A stretch of DNA of 64,000 nt from Methylotenera sp965234545 (GCA_965234545.1 OZ248348.1:806001-870000); one strand, 5' to 3'. Numbered from the stretch's first letter, positions 17,692-28,215 are shown. The notes: generated by a model not told the origin, from the letters alone. Made by a program: numbers and translations.

Positions 17692-17760
17692 CTAAGAATT
17701 AATTACACTCATTACAAGTGCAACATTTTACTACAAAAAACCATTTAAAAGCAGTGTTAT

Positions 17761-17836
<76 letters not shown>

Positions 17837-17995
17837 TGTACCTACATTTTTCGCTGTTGTTTTTACATCAGCTATCAGCGAGGCGCCATATTAATGATGG
17901 GCCGATGGATTGTCAATGTTTTTCATTCGATTGACGCTAAATTTTAGCGCTCGGCAGGCTTTTGGCCCTGCCAACAATTGCCACGGTTGGGTATA

Positions 17996-18442
17996 TTAGC
18001 CGCGGGTATTGAGTTGCCCGTCAAATTGAGTGAGATCTACGCGCGTCGCTGCCTGCCAACCTGGTTTGCGGTGCTCTGCCACTACATTGGTAAAGATGCC
18101 GCCGCGCACATAGAATTTAGCAGTAACGCGCATAAACCTTGGTTGAGTTGCCTCAACTAGGTCGTCTAAAATGCGATTGGTAACGGCTTCGTGAAAACAG
18201 CCTTCGTCTCGGAATGACCACATGTATAACTTTAAACTTTTGAGTTCAACGCAGGTTTTATCTGGGATGTAGTCTAAATAAATAACGGCAAAATCAGGCT
18301 GGCCAGTTTTTGGGCACAAACAGGTGAACTCTGGGATTTCCATGTGGATATGGAAATCGCGGTTTGTATTTGGGCTTTCGAAAGTTTCTAAATTTTTGGA
18401 GGCCAAAACGGTTGGTTTTGCGCCTATTGATTGTGAGCTCAT
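17996..18442 (-). CDS. queF: NADPH-dependent 7-cyano-7-deazaguanine reductase QueF
   Basis: A 148-residue type I (YkvM-like) QueF of the tunnelling fold. It reduces preQ0 to preQ1 in queuosine synthesis for tRNA. Visible parts are EFTCLCPKTGQPDFAVIYLD with the catalytic Cys and Asp, the QueF motif region KTCVELKSLKLYMWSFRDEG, and CFHEAVTNRILDDL. The length matches the short single-domain form. It is divergent from smc; no other queuosine gene is adjacent. Confidence 0.95.
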   Translation of the reverse strand: MSSQSIGAKPTVLASKNLETFESPNTNRDFHIHMEIPEFTCLCPKTGQPDFAVIYLDYIPDKTCVELKSLKLYMWSFRDEGCFHEAVTNRILDDLVEATQPRFMRVTAKFYVRGGIFTNVVAEHRKPGWQAATRVDLTQFDGQLNTRG

Positions 18443-18569
18443 AAGGTGTTTTTACTAAAAAAAAGTTATTATACTATCTAACTAAAATACTATAAAAAAT
18501 TAGCCTACATTTTATTAGTTCAAATAAGCACCATTTCCCACCAAATAATTAATCATAAAGCCCATTGAT

Positions 18570-21500
18570 TTGCGTTTAACCCAATTAAAACTTGCCGGCT
18601 TTAAGTCATTTGTCGATCCAACCACCTTGCACATACACGGCCAGCGTATGGGTATTGTTGGCCCAAACGGTTGCGGAAAATCCAATGTAATGGAATCGGT
18701 GCGTTGGGTATTGGGCGAATCGTCGGCCAAGGAGATGCGCGGCGACAGCATGGATGCCGTTATTTTCAACGGCTCCGCTACACGCAAGCCTATATCTCGC
18801 GCCAGCGTGGAATTGATTTTTGATAACAGTTTAGGTGGCGCTGCAGGCGAATGGAGTCAATACGCAGAAATTTCCGTTAAACGTGTCATTGAGCGAGATA
18901 AGGGTTCGGCTTATTACATTAACAATGCCTTGGTGCGGCGTCGCGACGTGGCGGACTTGTTTTTGGGTACCGGGCTGGGAGGTCGTGCTTACGCCATTAT
19001 TGGGCAAAACACCATCAACCGTATTGTGGAGGCTAAGCCTGAAGAATTACGCATCTTTCTTGAGGAAGCGGCCGGTATCAGTAAATACAAGGAAAGACGA
19101 AGAGAAACCGAACTGCGTTTGCGTGACACGCGTGAGAATTTACTTCGGGTCGAAGACATTCTGCAGGAGTTGGATAAGCAGATTGCGCGCCTGCAATCTC
19201 AAGCCGTACTAGCGGAAAAACATAAAAATTTACATGAAGCACTGAAATTAAGTTCGGCCCTTGTTTGGGCATTAAAGAAACGCGATGCCAGCCTGCATTG
19301 GCAAAAAGCCCAGCGGCAGGTGCAGCAACTGGCCCAAGAGCTCGAAGCGCAAATGGCTGGCTTACGGAATAAAGAGCGGGATTTAGAGCAAGTTAGGCAG
19401 GAAAACTTTCGTTTCGCGGAAACCGTTAATCAAACTCAGGCTGCTTACTACCAAGCCAATGCAGAGCTCGCTAACGTTGAGAATCAGCTAAAAAACAGCA
19501 AGGATGCACAGGAGCGAACGCAGGCGCAGCTTAATCAACTGAGCGCTCAGTTAGATAAAAATAATGACCTGGCTAATCAGTCTCAGCTCGACTTAGCCTC
19601 TGCTAAAGCTAAATTGCTCGATGAGCAGAGTCGCGTTGCTTTATCAGAAAAAGCCAATCAACAAGCGGCCGAAGCTGTGCCGGTTTTATTTGAGCAATTT
19701 CAAGCCGCACAAAATGAATTGGATGCCGCTCAGGCTAACTTGATCGAGTTAAATCAGCATCTGCAGTCGGAGCAAAATCATCTGTCCTATGCAAAGCGTG
19801 AAGCATCCGAGCTTCACCTTCAACTTGAGAAAGTCCAGTTGGCTATTGCTGGCAACAAATTGAGTGATGGCAGTTTATTGCAATCACAGCAAACTGCGAT
19901 GGCAGAAATGCATGCCAACATCGCTAACTTGGAAGAGTGTGTTGCAGCCAGTTTGGCTAAAGAAAATCAATTGATCGACCAAGTAAAAACCCATAATGAA
20001 TCGCAATTATCTGCACAGCGTGACTTAAGCGGCTTAGATGCTGAGATAAAATCGCTAGAAAAAATTCAGCAGTCATTAAAAAATGCGAACGATGAGGCAG
20101 GTTTAAATCGCTGGCTAAAAGAGCTCGACTTACAAGATAAGCCTCGCGCATGGCAAACAATAAGCGTAAAAAAAGGTTGGGAAACAGCACTGGAGGCGGT
20201 GCTTGGGCCTAGGTTAAATGCCATTTCAGCGCCCAGATTACAAGCTGCTGATCGCCCACCTGCCTCCTTAATTTTAGCCATAGGCGGGGCTTTTTCTAGC
20301 AAGAGCATGCAGGCCGAAAATCGGACCTCTCTTTATTCCATCGTTAACAATGGCACGCCCGAGCAAGATGCTGCCTTGCAAGAATGGTTGAGTGGCTTTT
20401 ATTTGTTAGACGACGACATTGATGCGGCGCAGGCGAGTTTATCCTTGCGTAATGGCGAGTATTTGGTTAACAAGCAAGGTGATATATACAGCCAATACAG
20501 CGTCAGCTATTTTGCCAAGCAATCTGTTTTACATGGTCTGCTAGAACGCCAAGCTCAATTGCAAAGCCTGCAACAAAAACGTCCTTTTGCTCAGCTCGCA
20601 TTGACTGAAGCTGAGCAGGCGTTAAGCCAAGTGGAGCTTGAATTGCATTCGGTAAAAGTGCTGCAGCGGTCGCAGTCTCAGGAGTTAAAGCAGACCATTG
20701 AGCAAGCGCATCAATTAAATTTAGCCATTCAACAGCAGCAGCAAGCGCTGCTGGCTATGCAGCAAAAACAAAACGACTTGGAAGCGGAACGCGTCAAGTT
20801 GGAAGGTAAGCTGTCGGTATTGTCTGTTGAAATAGCCTCTAAAGAACAATTGTTGCAAACCGAATCATCTAAATTGGCGTTAAGGCAACAGGCCAAATAC
20901 GAAGCCGAATCGCTGAAGCAAAAAACGGAGTTAATTTTCAATCAAGCGCGCGATGAAATGCATTTGCTAGAAAAAACGCACCAAGAATTAAATTTTAGCT
21001 CGCGAATTATTTCTAATGAAATTATAGCGTTAGAGAGCAATCTGAATGTAATTTTCGATGAAAATAGCAATATCAAATCGAACCAAGATAGCTTGCTGGC
21101 GACCCTCGCAAAGATTGAAGGCGATGGCTTCAAGTTAAGCCTACAAGAGGCCTTAGAAAAAAAACAAAACCAAGAGCGTGCGCTACTTGAAGCAAGAAAT
21201 GCCATGAATGCAAGTGAAGCTAATCTTCAGCAACATGAACGTGAGCGTATGCATAATGAGCAAGCCTTGCACCCATTGCGCGACAAATTAGAAATCAGTC
21301 GTTTAAATGAGCAGGAAGCGCGTTTAAGCTTCGAGCAATGCCAAGCGGAGCTCCATTCATCTGGTGTGTCAGAGCAACAGTTGAATGAGCGATTGGATGC
21401 GAGCCAGACCGGCAAAGCAGCGATAAAAGTAGTTGACTTGGAAAGAAGCTGTGCGCAAACCCAAGCCGAGATAGAGGCTTTGGGCGCTGTTAATTTGGCC

Positions 21501-22106
21501 GCCATGCAAGAACTGGAGTCGGAGCAAACGCGTCGCTTATACCTAGCCAGCCAATCGGCTGATTTAAAAGAGGCGATTGACACCTTGGAAGATGCCATAC
21601 GTAAAATAGATAAAGATACCCGAAGCCGATTGCAAGATACCTTCGATTTGGCCAACCAACATTTTAACGAGCTTTTCGTCACCCTATTTGGTGGTGGACA
21701 AGCAGGCTTGGCGCTGCTGGGCGATGAAATACTGGACACCGGCTTGCAAGTTTTTGCTCAACCGCCGGGGAAGAAGAACAGTACCATACACCTGCTTTCC
21801 GGTGGCGAAAAAGCCCTCACGGCGCTGGCTTTGGTGTTTGCCTTATTTAGACTCAACCCGGCGCCATTTTGCTTAATGGATGAAGTTGATGCGCCATTGG
21901 ATGACAGCAACACTGAGCGCTTTTGCGCGATGGTGAAAAAAATGTCGGAAAAAACGCAGTTTTTATACGTCAGTCATAATAAAATAACCATGGAAATGGC
22001 CCAGCAATTGATCGGTGTTACCATGCAGGAATCCGGTGTATCACGTATTGTCGAGGTCGACATGGACGCGGCTGTGCAGATGATGTCGGCCTATGAGGCT
22101 GCCTAG
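18570..22106 (+). CDS. smc: Chromosome partition protein SMC
   Basis: A 1178-residue SMC ATPase that organises and segregates the chromosome with ScpA and ScpB. The N-terminal head has Walker A IVGPNGCGKSNVMESVRWVL. Two very long Gln/Glu/Ala-rich coiled coils flank a hinge near residues 510-650 (WETALEAVLGPRLNAISA). The C-terminal head has the signature LSGGEKALTALALVFALF and Walker B PFCLMDEVDAPLDDSN. The start is TTG at 18570, giving MRLTQLKLAGFKSFVDPTT, the standard SMC N-terminus; no better ATG exists. zipA and ligA follow on the same strand. Confidence 0.97.
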   Translation: MRLTQLKLAGFKSFVDPTTLHIHGQRMGIVGPNGCGKSNVMESVRWVLGESSAKEMRGDSMDAVIFNGSATRKPISRASVELIFDNSLGGAAGEWSQYAEISVKRVIERDKGSAYYINNALVRRRDVADLFLGTGLGGRAYAIIGQNTINRIVEAKPEELRIFLEEAAGISKYKERRRETELRLRDTRENLLRVEDILQELDKQIARLQSQAVLAEKHKNLHEALKLSSALVWALKKRDASLHWQKAQRQVQQLAQELEAQMAGLRNKERDLEQVRQENFRFAETVNQTQAAYYQANAELANVENQLKNSKDAQERTQAQLNQLSAQLDKNNDLANQSQLDLASAKAKLLDEQSRVALSEKANQQAAEAVPVLFEQFQAAQNELDAAQANLIELNQHLQSEQNHLSYAKREASELHLQLEKVQLAIAGNKLSDGSLLQSQQTAMAEMHANIANLEECVAASLAKENQLIDQVKTHNESQLSAQRDLSGLDAEIKSLEKIQQSLKNANDEAGLNRWLKELDLQDKPRAWQTISVKKGWETALEAVLGPRLNAISAPRLQAADRPPASLILAIGGAFSSKSMQAENRTSLYSIVNNGTPEQDAALQEWLSGFYLLDDDIDAAQASLSLRNGEYLVNKQGDIYSQYSVSYFAKQSVLHGLLERQAQLQSLQQKRPFAQLALTEAEQALSQVELELHSVKVLQRSQSQELKQTIEQAHQLNLAIQQQQQALLAMQQKQNDLEAERVKLEGKLSVLSVEIASKEQLLQTESSKLALRQQAKYEAESLKQKTELIFNQARDEMHLLEKTHQELNFSSRIISNEIIALESNLNVIFDENSNIKSNQDSLLATLAKIEGDGFKLSLQEALEKKQNQERALLEARNAMNASEANLQQHERERMHNEQALHPLRDKLEISRLNEQEARLSFEQCQAELHSSGVSEQQLNERLDASQTGKAAIKVVDLERSCAQTQAEIEALGAVNLAAMQELESEQTRRLYLASQSADLKEAIDTLEDAIRKIDKDTRSRLQDTFDLANQHFNELFVTLFGGGQAGLALLGDEILDTGLQVFAQPPGKKNSTIHLLSGGEKALTALALVFALFRLNPAPFCLMDEVDAPLDDSNTERFCAMVKKMSEKTQFLYVSHNKITMEMAQQLIGVTMQESGVSRIVEVDMDAAVQMMSAYEAA

Positions 22107-22154
22107 GTATCAACTGCAACTGTTCAAACAAAACCAACTGAAGGTTAAGCTTAT

Positions 22155-23417
22155 ATGAGTGATTTGCAAATAGCATTAATAGCCATAGGCGCATTGATAA
22201 TATTGGCTGTATTGATACTTAATTGGTGGCAGGAAAGGCGCTTTCACCGGCAAGTGCAAAGTCAATTTGCCGACTTAAAAAACGATGTTCTGCTGCCAGA
22301 ATCGGCTCCACATACTTCACTGGCCAGCGAAGCTCATGAAGATGGCTTAATTTCTGTCAAAGATGTCGCTCACTCTGGTCTTGATGATACTGTCTATAAC
22401 ACTGGTGATGCGCAGGATGCGGATAACTTTACCATCAACGTAGCAGTAAAACTTGACGCTGAAGACGCTCCGGCATTCGATGCATTGACCGTCAGCGCCG
22501 ACAGCGAAGAGCCGCAGCTTAGTAAGGCGATAGAAGACGTTGCGCCATCCGCGCCGACTGAGCCAAAAGTCAGCGCTGGTTTGCCTAGTATGGTGCTCAG
22601 TAAAATCGACACCATGGCATTGTTGTACTTGGCTAAAGAATCGACCATGCTGACATTGAAAGAGAGTTTGCAAGGTTTATTTGACGGCTTGGATAAACCG
22701 TTTTTGATCCACGCACTGGATAAAAACCAGGCTTGGCAAGTGCTCGATGATGGCAATACGCAGACGTATCAGCCTGTATTGAGGGTGGCTTGCAGTTTGC
22801 AATTAGCGGATAGAGGCGGCGCCGTGACCCGTAGCACACTAAGCCGCTTCCAGCTTGCCGTGACCGAGCTTGCGCTAAAAATTAATGCAGATCTTGAGTG
22901 GCAAGACATAGAAAGCATTCAGCTGCAAGCAACTGAACTGGATGAGTTTTGCATAGCCGTGGATAAAACCGTGGGTTTTCATTTAAGTCATGGCGAAAAC
23001 GGTGCGTTTTCGGCTGCTAAATTGACCGCATTGGCTGAGGCACAAGGCTTGGCGGCTAACGATGCGGGCTGCTTGCAAGCATTTAATCCACAAAGCGCTA
23101 AACCTTCTTTCATTATTTTCAATACGGAAAATCAATTAACTGTTGTTAATGCCGCAAGTGACGCACTCATAAAAAGCGTTATTTTTCAATTGGATATTCC
23201 CCGTGTTGATGAATGTACGCTGGCATTTAAGCAAATGGTTAAGGTGGCTAAGTCGCTAGCGGTCGATTTAAACGCCAATTTACTGGATGCCAATAATCGA
23301 ATATTGAATGATCAGCAAATTGAGCAAATATTCCAACAAGTCGATTCCATTCAAGACGCCATGCGCTTGCGCGGCATAGAGCCGGGTTCCGAGGCGGCGC
23401 TTAGGTTGTTCTCATAA
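22155..23417 (+). CDS. zipA: Cell division protein ZipA
   Basis: A 420-residue inner-membrane protein that anchors the FtsZ ring. The N-terminal helix IALIAIGALIILAVLILNWW places the rest in the cytoplasm. A variable acidic linker (residues 40-150) and a C-terminal ZipA domain that binds the FtsZ tail follow (about 290-415; NAASDALIKSVIFQLDIPRV, and SIQDAMRLRGIEPGSEAALRLF at the end). The stop directly abuts the ligA start. The smc-zipA-ligA order is a common betaproteobacterial arrangement. Confidence 0.9.
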   Translation: MSDLQIALIAIGALIILAVLILNWWQERRFHRQVQSQFADLKNDVLLPESAPHTSLASEAHEDGLISVKDVAHSGLDDTVYNTGDAQDADNFTINVAVKLDAEDAPAFDALTVSADSEEPQLSKAIEDVAPSAPTEPKVSAGLPSMVLSKIDTMALLYLAKESTMLTLKESLQGLFDGLDKPFLIHALDKNQAWQVLDDGNTQTYQPVLRVACSLQLADRGGAVTRSTLSRFQLAVTELALKINADLEWQDIESIQLQATELDEFCIAVDKTVGFHLSHGENGAFSAAKLTALAEAQGLAANDAGCLQAFNPQSAKPSFIIFNTENQLTVVNAASDALIKSVIFQLDIPRVDECTLAFKQMVKVAKSLAVDLNANLLDANNRILNDQQIEQIFQQVDSIQDAMRLRGIEPGSEAALRLFS

Positions 23418-25487
23418 ATGAGCCAAGCTGAACAGCAAGGCTTATTGTTTGAAGCCCCCCCGAACTCAAAGCCGCTATCGATTGACATAAACCTGCAATA
23501 CCAGCATTTAAAGCGCAGTCTAGAACAATACGATTACGAGTACTACGTGTTGGATGCGCCGTCGGTTCCTGATAGCGAGTACGATAGCCTTTTTAAGGCG
23601 CTGCAAGCCATAGAGCAGTCGCATCCTGAGTTAGTCACCGCAGACTCACCAAGCCAACGAGTCGGCGGCAGCCCAAGCAATGCCTTTGCTAACATCACGC
23701 ATAAGCAAGCAATGCTGTCGCTTAACAATGCCTTTGAGGATCCGGAGTTGGAAGCGTTTGACAAGCGCATACGCGATACGCTGGCTTGCAATCAAGTTGA
23801 ATACGCAGTAGAACCAAAGTTTGATGGATTAGCTATCACCCTAAGCTATGAAAACGGGCTATTCAAGCAAGGAGCAACCCGTGGTGATGGCTATACAGGT
23901 GAGGATGTAACACACAATCTACGGACTTTACGAGCCATCCCCATGCGTTTGAACTGTCAAAATCCACCTGCATTACTGGAAGTGCGTGGTGAAGTGTTGA
24001 TGTTTAAGCGTGACTTTGAAAAGCTAAATAAAATGCAGTTAGCCAAGGGTGAAAAGCCGTTTGCTAACCCGCGAAATGCAGCCGCTGGTAGCCTACGTCA
24101 ATTAGACCCAAAAGTAACGGCAACTAGACCATTAAGCTTTTTTGCCTATGGTTTGGGTGTGGCGCAAGGCATTCCGCCTATGCATAGCCATAGTATGGCT
24201 ATGGATTACCTTGCCAGCCTGCATTTTCCGGTGAGTCAGGAGCGCGGCGTGGTTTTAGGTTTGCCCGGCCTGCAAGCTTATTACATAAAAATTGCAGGCT
24301 TACGTGATGGCCTGGCCTTCGATATAGATGGCGTGGTTTACAAGGTAAATCAATTTAAGTTGCAAGATGAGCTCGGGTTTGTATCCCGTGCGCCTAGATG
24401 GGCTATCGCTCATAAATTCCCAGCACAAGAAGCGCTAACCATCGTTGAAGACATCACGGTGCAAGTGGGCAGGACAGGTGCAATCACACCGGTAGCAAGG
24501 CTATCCCCAGTTTTTGTTGGTGGGGTGACGGTAACCAACGCTACCTTGCACAACGAGGATGAGGTTAGACGAAAAGACGTGCATATCGGTGACACGGTGA
24601 GCGTGCGCAGGGCAGGGGACGTCATTCCTGAAGTGGTAAGCGTGGTCATGGAAAAGCGCCCGCTTAATGCAAGGCGTTTTGTGATGCCGACCGTCTGCCC
24701 AGACTGCGGCTCGCATATCGTTAGGCCAGAGGACGAAGCGGTGGCTAGATGCAGTGGAGGACTTTTTTGCCCTGCGCAGCGCAAGCAAGCCATCATTCAT
24801 TTTGCCTCGAGGCGGGCAATGGATATAGAGGGATTAGGCGATAAATTAGCCGATCAATTGGTTGAGGCGCAGCTAGTCAACACGCTGGCTGATATATACC
24901 AGCTTAATTTATCTGTCTTATGCAACTTGGAGCGCATGGCCACGAAGTCAGCTGAAAATCTGTTGCAAGCATTGCATAAAAGTAAATCCACCACATTGGC
25001 ACGCTTTATTTATGCCCTAGGCATGCGTAACGTCGGAGAGGCCACGGCGAAGGATTTGGCTAGGCATTTTGCCAACCTTAATAACCTCATGCAGGCCAGT
25101 CGCGATGATTTGTTAGCGGTGAATGACGTAGGCCCGGTGGTGGCGGATTGCATAGTGAATTTTTTAGGCGAAGAACACAATCAGGTGGTTATAAAACAAT
25201 TGTTAGAAGCAGGGGTGTGTTGGCCAGACAGCGACAACAATAGTACTGAGCTAAGTCACCTAGCAGGGAAGACTTTTGTGCTAACCGGCACTTTGGCTAA
25301 TTTGTCCCGTGAGCAAGCTAAAGAATTAATTGAGGCTAGGGGAGCTAAAGTGAGTGGCAGCGTGTCCAAGAAAACAGATTATGTTGTTGCTGGAAGTGAG
25401 GCCGGCAGCAAATTAGACCAGGCCAAAATGCTGGAATTAACTATTTTAGATGAAGCTGGCTTGCTGCAACTACTCGCAGTGCATTAA
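23418..25487 (+). CDS. ligA: NAD-dependent DNA ligase LigA
   Basis: A 689-residue replicative ligase that seals nicks using NAD+. Order of domains: Ia (YDYEYYVLDAPSVPDSEYDS), the adenylation domain with the nucleotidyl lysine in EPKFDGLAITLSYENG, an OB fold, a four-Cys zinc finger (CPDCGS, then ARCSGGLFCPAQ), helix-hairpin-helix repeats and a C-terminal BRCT domain (LAGKTFVLTGTLANLSREQA). It starts with ATG immediately after the zipA stop, so translational coupling is likely. Confidence 0.97.
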   Translation: MSQAEQQGLLFEAPPNSKPLSIDINLQYQHLKRSLEQYDYEYYVLDAPSVPDSEYDSLFKALQAIEQSHPELVTADSPSQRVGGSPSNAFANITHKQAMLSLNNAFEDPELEAFDKRIRDTLACNQVEYAVEPKFDGLAITLSYENGLFKQGATRGDGYTGEDVTHNLRTLRAIPMRLNCQNPPALLEVRGEVLMFKRDFEKLNKMQLAKGEKPFANPRNAAAGSLRQLDPKVTATRPLSFFAYGLGVAQGIPPMHSHSMAMDYLASLHFPVSQERGVVLGLPGLQAYYIKIAGLRDGLAFDIDGVVYKVNQFKLQDELGFVSRAPRWAIAHKFPAQEALTIVEDITVQVGRTGAITPVARLSPVFVGGVTVTNATLHNEDEVRRKDVHIGDTVSVRRAGDVIPEVVSVVMEKRPLNARRFVMPTVCPDCGSHIVRPEDEAVARCSGGLFCPAQRKQAIIHFASRRAMDIEGLGDKLADQLVEAQLVNTLADIYQLNLSVLCNLERMATKSAENLLQALHKSKSTTLARFIYALGMRNVGEATAKDLARHFANLNNLMQASRDDLLAVNDVGPVVADCIVNFLGEEHNQVVIKQLLEAGVCWPDSDNNSTELSHLAGKTFVLTGTLANLSREQAKELIEARGAKVSGSVSKKTDYVVAGSEAGSKLDQAKMLELTILDEAGLLQLLAVH

Positions 25488-25508
25488 ATTCAAAGGTAAG
25501 TAGACGAT

Positions 25509-26411
25509 ATGAAACTAGAAAAAACTTTAATAACAGCATTCATCTTAATGTTCTTTAACGATGTGTTAGCTAGAAATTATAGCGCTAGCGAATGCAATAA
25601 ATTATTAAATGCAGGCAATACAGCAGCAGCCATTGATTACTCAAAAGCCTTGTTATCGTTTAACGGCAGTGATAAAGATGCCTTGTTATGCCAAGGTCGA
25701 GCCTATTATGCCGCGGAGGATTTCAATAAGGCGCTACTTGCATTTGAGTTAGCAGAAAAAAATTCCAGTAATGAGCTGGATAAGATAGTGGCTGTTTTTC
25801 TAAAAGCCAATGCCAGTTATGCCATGAAGCAAAAAGATCAAGCATTAGCAAGCTATAAAAAAGCCCTTAAACAATCGCAAATGATAGCTAACAAAGCCAT
25901 GGAGCGCCTAGCTCTTAACGCCATTGGTGACATAAGCAACAATGATAAGGACTATCAGCTTGCACTGGATTGGTATTTGCAAGGTTTTAAGCTGGCGGCT
26001 AATGACAATGAGCGAGGAGAGAGTGCTGAGAAAGTAGGCGGGGCTTACCATGCGCTAAAACAAGATGATCTAGCACTTGAATACCAAATAAAAGCTTATT
26101 TGATGCACGACAGGGTCGGTACGCCAGACCAATATGCGCAATCCAGTATTTTATTGGGCCAATATTACGCGATCGTCAAGAATTACGATAATGCTGAAAA
26201 AACACTCACTAAAATTATCAAATTTGCTAACGAGCAGGGCGGTGAATACTATGAAGCCAAAGCAAGCTATGTATTAGCTAAAGTTGAATTGGCCAGAGGT
26301 GACACTGAAAAAGCAGCAAAATTAATAGAAAACGCCAAGCTTATTGCAAAAAAAACCCAAGATACTGCCTTAGAAAAAGAAATCATAAATGAAACTAAAG
26401 ACTTATTTTGA
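25509..26411 (+). CDS. Exported tetratricopeptide-repeat protein
   Basis: A 300-residue protein with an N-terminal signal-like segment (MKLEKTLITAFILMFFNDVLA) and about six TPR-type helix pairs, for example AYYAAEDFNKALLAFELAEK and ANASYAMKQKDQALASYKKA. It is probably periplasmic and a scaffold for protein contacts. No catalytic domain is seen, and the partner is unknown. It sits 21 bp after ligA and 54 bp before msrP on the same strand. Confidence 0.75.
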   Translation: MKLEKTLITAFILMFFNDVLARNYSASECNKLLNAGNTAAAIDYSKALLSFNGSDKDALLCQGRAYYAAEDFNKALLAFELAEKNSSNELDKIVAVFLKANASYAMKQKDQALASYKKALKQSQMIANKAMERLALNAIGDISNNDKDYQLALDWYLQGFKLAANDNERGESAEKVGGAYHALKQDDLALEYQIKAYLMHDRVGTPDQYAQSSILLGQYYAIVKNYDNAEKTLTKIIKFANEQGGEYYEAKASYVLAKVELARGDTEKAAKLIENAKLIAKKTQDTALEKEIINETKDLF

Positions 26412-26465
26412 TAGCAATTGCTAAATAAATAAACTAAACGTGTCAAATCTAAGCGAGCCACCATT

Positions 26466-27434
26466 ATGAATCCTAAAAAAGACATCGCTCCTTCAGGCAT
26501 CACGCCAAGAGAGGTTTTTGAAAGTCGCAGGGATTTCATAAAGAAAGCAGGTGTTGGCTTGATAGCAAGTACAGCCTTGCTATTAAATTGCCCCATTAGT
26601 GCAGCTACGCCAAAAAATACAAATATGCCGTCAAGGAAATTAAAGCTCATCAGCACGGCTCATGGCAGAGGTGAGAAGCTTACAAGCTACGAAGACGTTA
26701 CCTCTTATAATAATTTCTACGAATTTGGATCGGATAAAAGTGAGCCTGCAATTAACGCCAAGCTTTTTAAAACGCAACCATGGACGTTAACAGTAGAGGG
26801 CGAGGTAAGAAAAAACAAAACCATCGCCATGGAAGATATATTGAAGCTGGCGCCATTAGAGGAGCGCATATACCGCATGCGATGTGTTGAGGGTTGGTCT
26901 ATGGTAATCCCATGGGTGGGGCTGCCACTTTCTGAGCTAATTAAATGGGCTGAACCTACTGGAAATGCTAAATATGTTGAATTCATCTCGCTAGAGGATA
27001 AGCAGCAGATGCCTGGCCAAAACATTCCATTAATAGACTGGCCCTACACCGAAGGATTACGCATGGACGAGGCTATGAATCCACTAACCATTTTGGCCGT
27101 AGGGCTCTATGGTGAAGTCTTGCCTAATCAAAATGGTGCGCCATTGCGACTGGTTGTGCCATGGAAATACGGATTTAAAGGCGCAAAATCAATCGTCAGC
27201 ATTAGGTTTACGGAAAAGCAGCCAGTTTCAAGCTGGATGAAGATCTCGCCAAAAGAATACGGTTTTTATGCAAACGTTAACCCTAATGTAGAGCACCCGC
27301 GCTGGAGTCAATCAACGGAACGTAGGATAGGCTCTGGCCTTTTTTCAAGCAGAATTAAAACGCAAATGTTTAACGGCTATGCAGACCAGGTCGGGCACAT
27401 GTATTCGGGGCTTGATCTTAAGAGAAATTTTTGA
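26466..27434 (+). CDS. msrP: Protein-methionine-sulfoxide reductase catalytic subunit MsrP
   Basis: A 322-residue periplasmic molybdopterin enzyme that repairs oxidised methionines in envelope proteins. A twin-arginine signal (ESRRDFIKKAGVGLIASTAL) directs folded export. The sulfite-oxidase-like fold is shown by WTLTVEGEVRKNKTIAMEDI, the Mo-binding Cys in YRMRCVEGWSMVIPWVG, and LRLVVPWKYGFKGAKSIVSI. msrQ follows 18 bp downstream and supplies electrons. Confidence 0.95.
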   Translation: MNPKKDIAPSGITPREVFESRRDFIKKAGVGLIASTALLLNCPISAATPKNTNMPSRKLKLISTAHGRGEKLTSYEDVTSYNNFYEFGSDKSEPAINAKLFKTQPWTLTVEGEVRKNKTIAMEDILKLAPLEERIYRMRCVEGWSMVIPWVGLPLSELIKWAEPTGNAKYVEFISLEDKQQMPGQNIPLIDWPYTEGLRMDEAMNPLTILAVGLYGEVLPNQNGAPLRLVVPWKYGFKGAKSIVSIRFTEKQPVSSWMKISPKEYGFYANVNPNVEHPRWSQSTERRIGSGLFSSRIKTQMFNGYADQVGHMYSGLDLKRNF

Positions 27435-27452
27435 GTGACCCTTGATTAACTT

Positions 27453-28079
27453 ATGCGAGCATTTAGCCTTAATTCATTCAATCTAGATGGCTATTTAACG
27501 AATAAAGTTTTCGTTTTTTCAATTGCTATTCTTCCATTTTTAAGACTATTCTACCTTGCGCTTAATGGCAAGCTTACAGCACATCCAATTGAATACATTG
27601 AACATTCCACCGGATTTTGGGCGCTAACTATTTTATTGGTGTTGCTATTACTAACGCCCATGCGGCAAATATTTAAACTAAATAAGCAAATTCGCCTTAG
27701 GCGTATGCTGGGCTTATTTGTCTTCTTTTATGCCTTTTTGCATGTGCTGACATACTTATGGCTGGATTACGATTTTAATTATGATGAGATTGCCAAGGAT
27801 GTGATTAAGCACCCACGTATTTTGGTGGGGTTCGTCGCTTTTATATTACTGATACCACTCGCCGCTACATCTAATAATGCCAGCATAAAAAGGTTGGGGG
27901 CGATCTGGGTTAAATTACACAGCCTAGTTTACCTTATTGCCATTTTGGCTGTAACGCATTTTTGGATGCTGGTGAAGCGAGACATACGCGAGCCATTAAT
28001 ATTCGCAATGGTTTTATTTTTACTTTTGGCTGTACGGCTTTATTTTAAATTTTTAGCAAAGCAACGAAGGCCTAGCTAA
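27453..28079 (+). CDS. msrQ: Haem-binding membrane subunit MsrQ
   Basis: A 208-residue inner-membrane b-type cytochrome of the ferric-reductase-like family that passes electrons from the quinone pool to MsrP. Six hydrophobic helices are visible. Haem-ligand candidates are the His in YAFLHVLTYLWLDYDF and in WVKLHSLVYLIAILAVTHFW. HPRILVGFVAFILLIPLAAT is a family hallmark. It pairs with the msrP gene just upstream. It is the last clearly chromosomal gene before the accessory region. Confidence 0.93.
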   Translation: MRAFSLNSFNLDGYLTNKVFVFSIAILPFLRLFYLALNGKLTAHPIEYIEHSTGFWALTILLVLLLLTPMRQIFKLNKQIRLRRMLGLFVFFYAFLHVLTYLWLDYDFNYDEIAKDVIKHPRILVGFVAFILLIPLAATSNNASIKRLGAIWVKLHSLVYLIAILAVTHFWMLVKRDIREPLIFAMVLFLLLAVRLYFKFLAKQRRPS

Positions 28080-28146
28080 ATGCATTTATTATACTATTAT
28101 TAATTTTACATAATATACATTATGCGAAGTTAATTGTATTGAAAAT

Positions 28147-28170
28147 AAGCCAAGCGCTAGGCTTGGCTTT
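28147..28170 (+). terminator. Hairpin after msrPQ
   Basis: AAGCCAAGC and GCTTGGCTT form a perfect 9-bp stem with a 5-nt loop, 68 bp beyond the msrQ stop. Only TTTA follows, so the T tract is poor and termination may be partial. Confidence 0.5.
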
Positions 28171-28180
28171 ATGTAAGTCC

Positions 28181-28215
28181 TCGTAACTAATTTTATGACT
28201 AATTCGTAACTAATT
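28181..28215. repeat. Direct repeat at the left edge of the accessory region
   Basis: The 12-mer TCGTAACTAATT occurs at 28181-28192 and 28204-28215, with a related GACTAATT between them. The 441-bp gap 28080-28520 contains these repeats, the hairpin before them and AT-rich DNA upstream of the recombinase homologue. I see no gene in it. The repeats may mark an integration junction, but no matching copy was found at the other side. Confidence 0.35.
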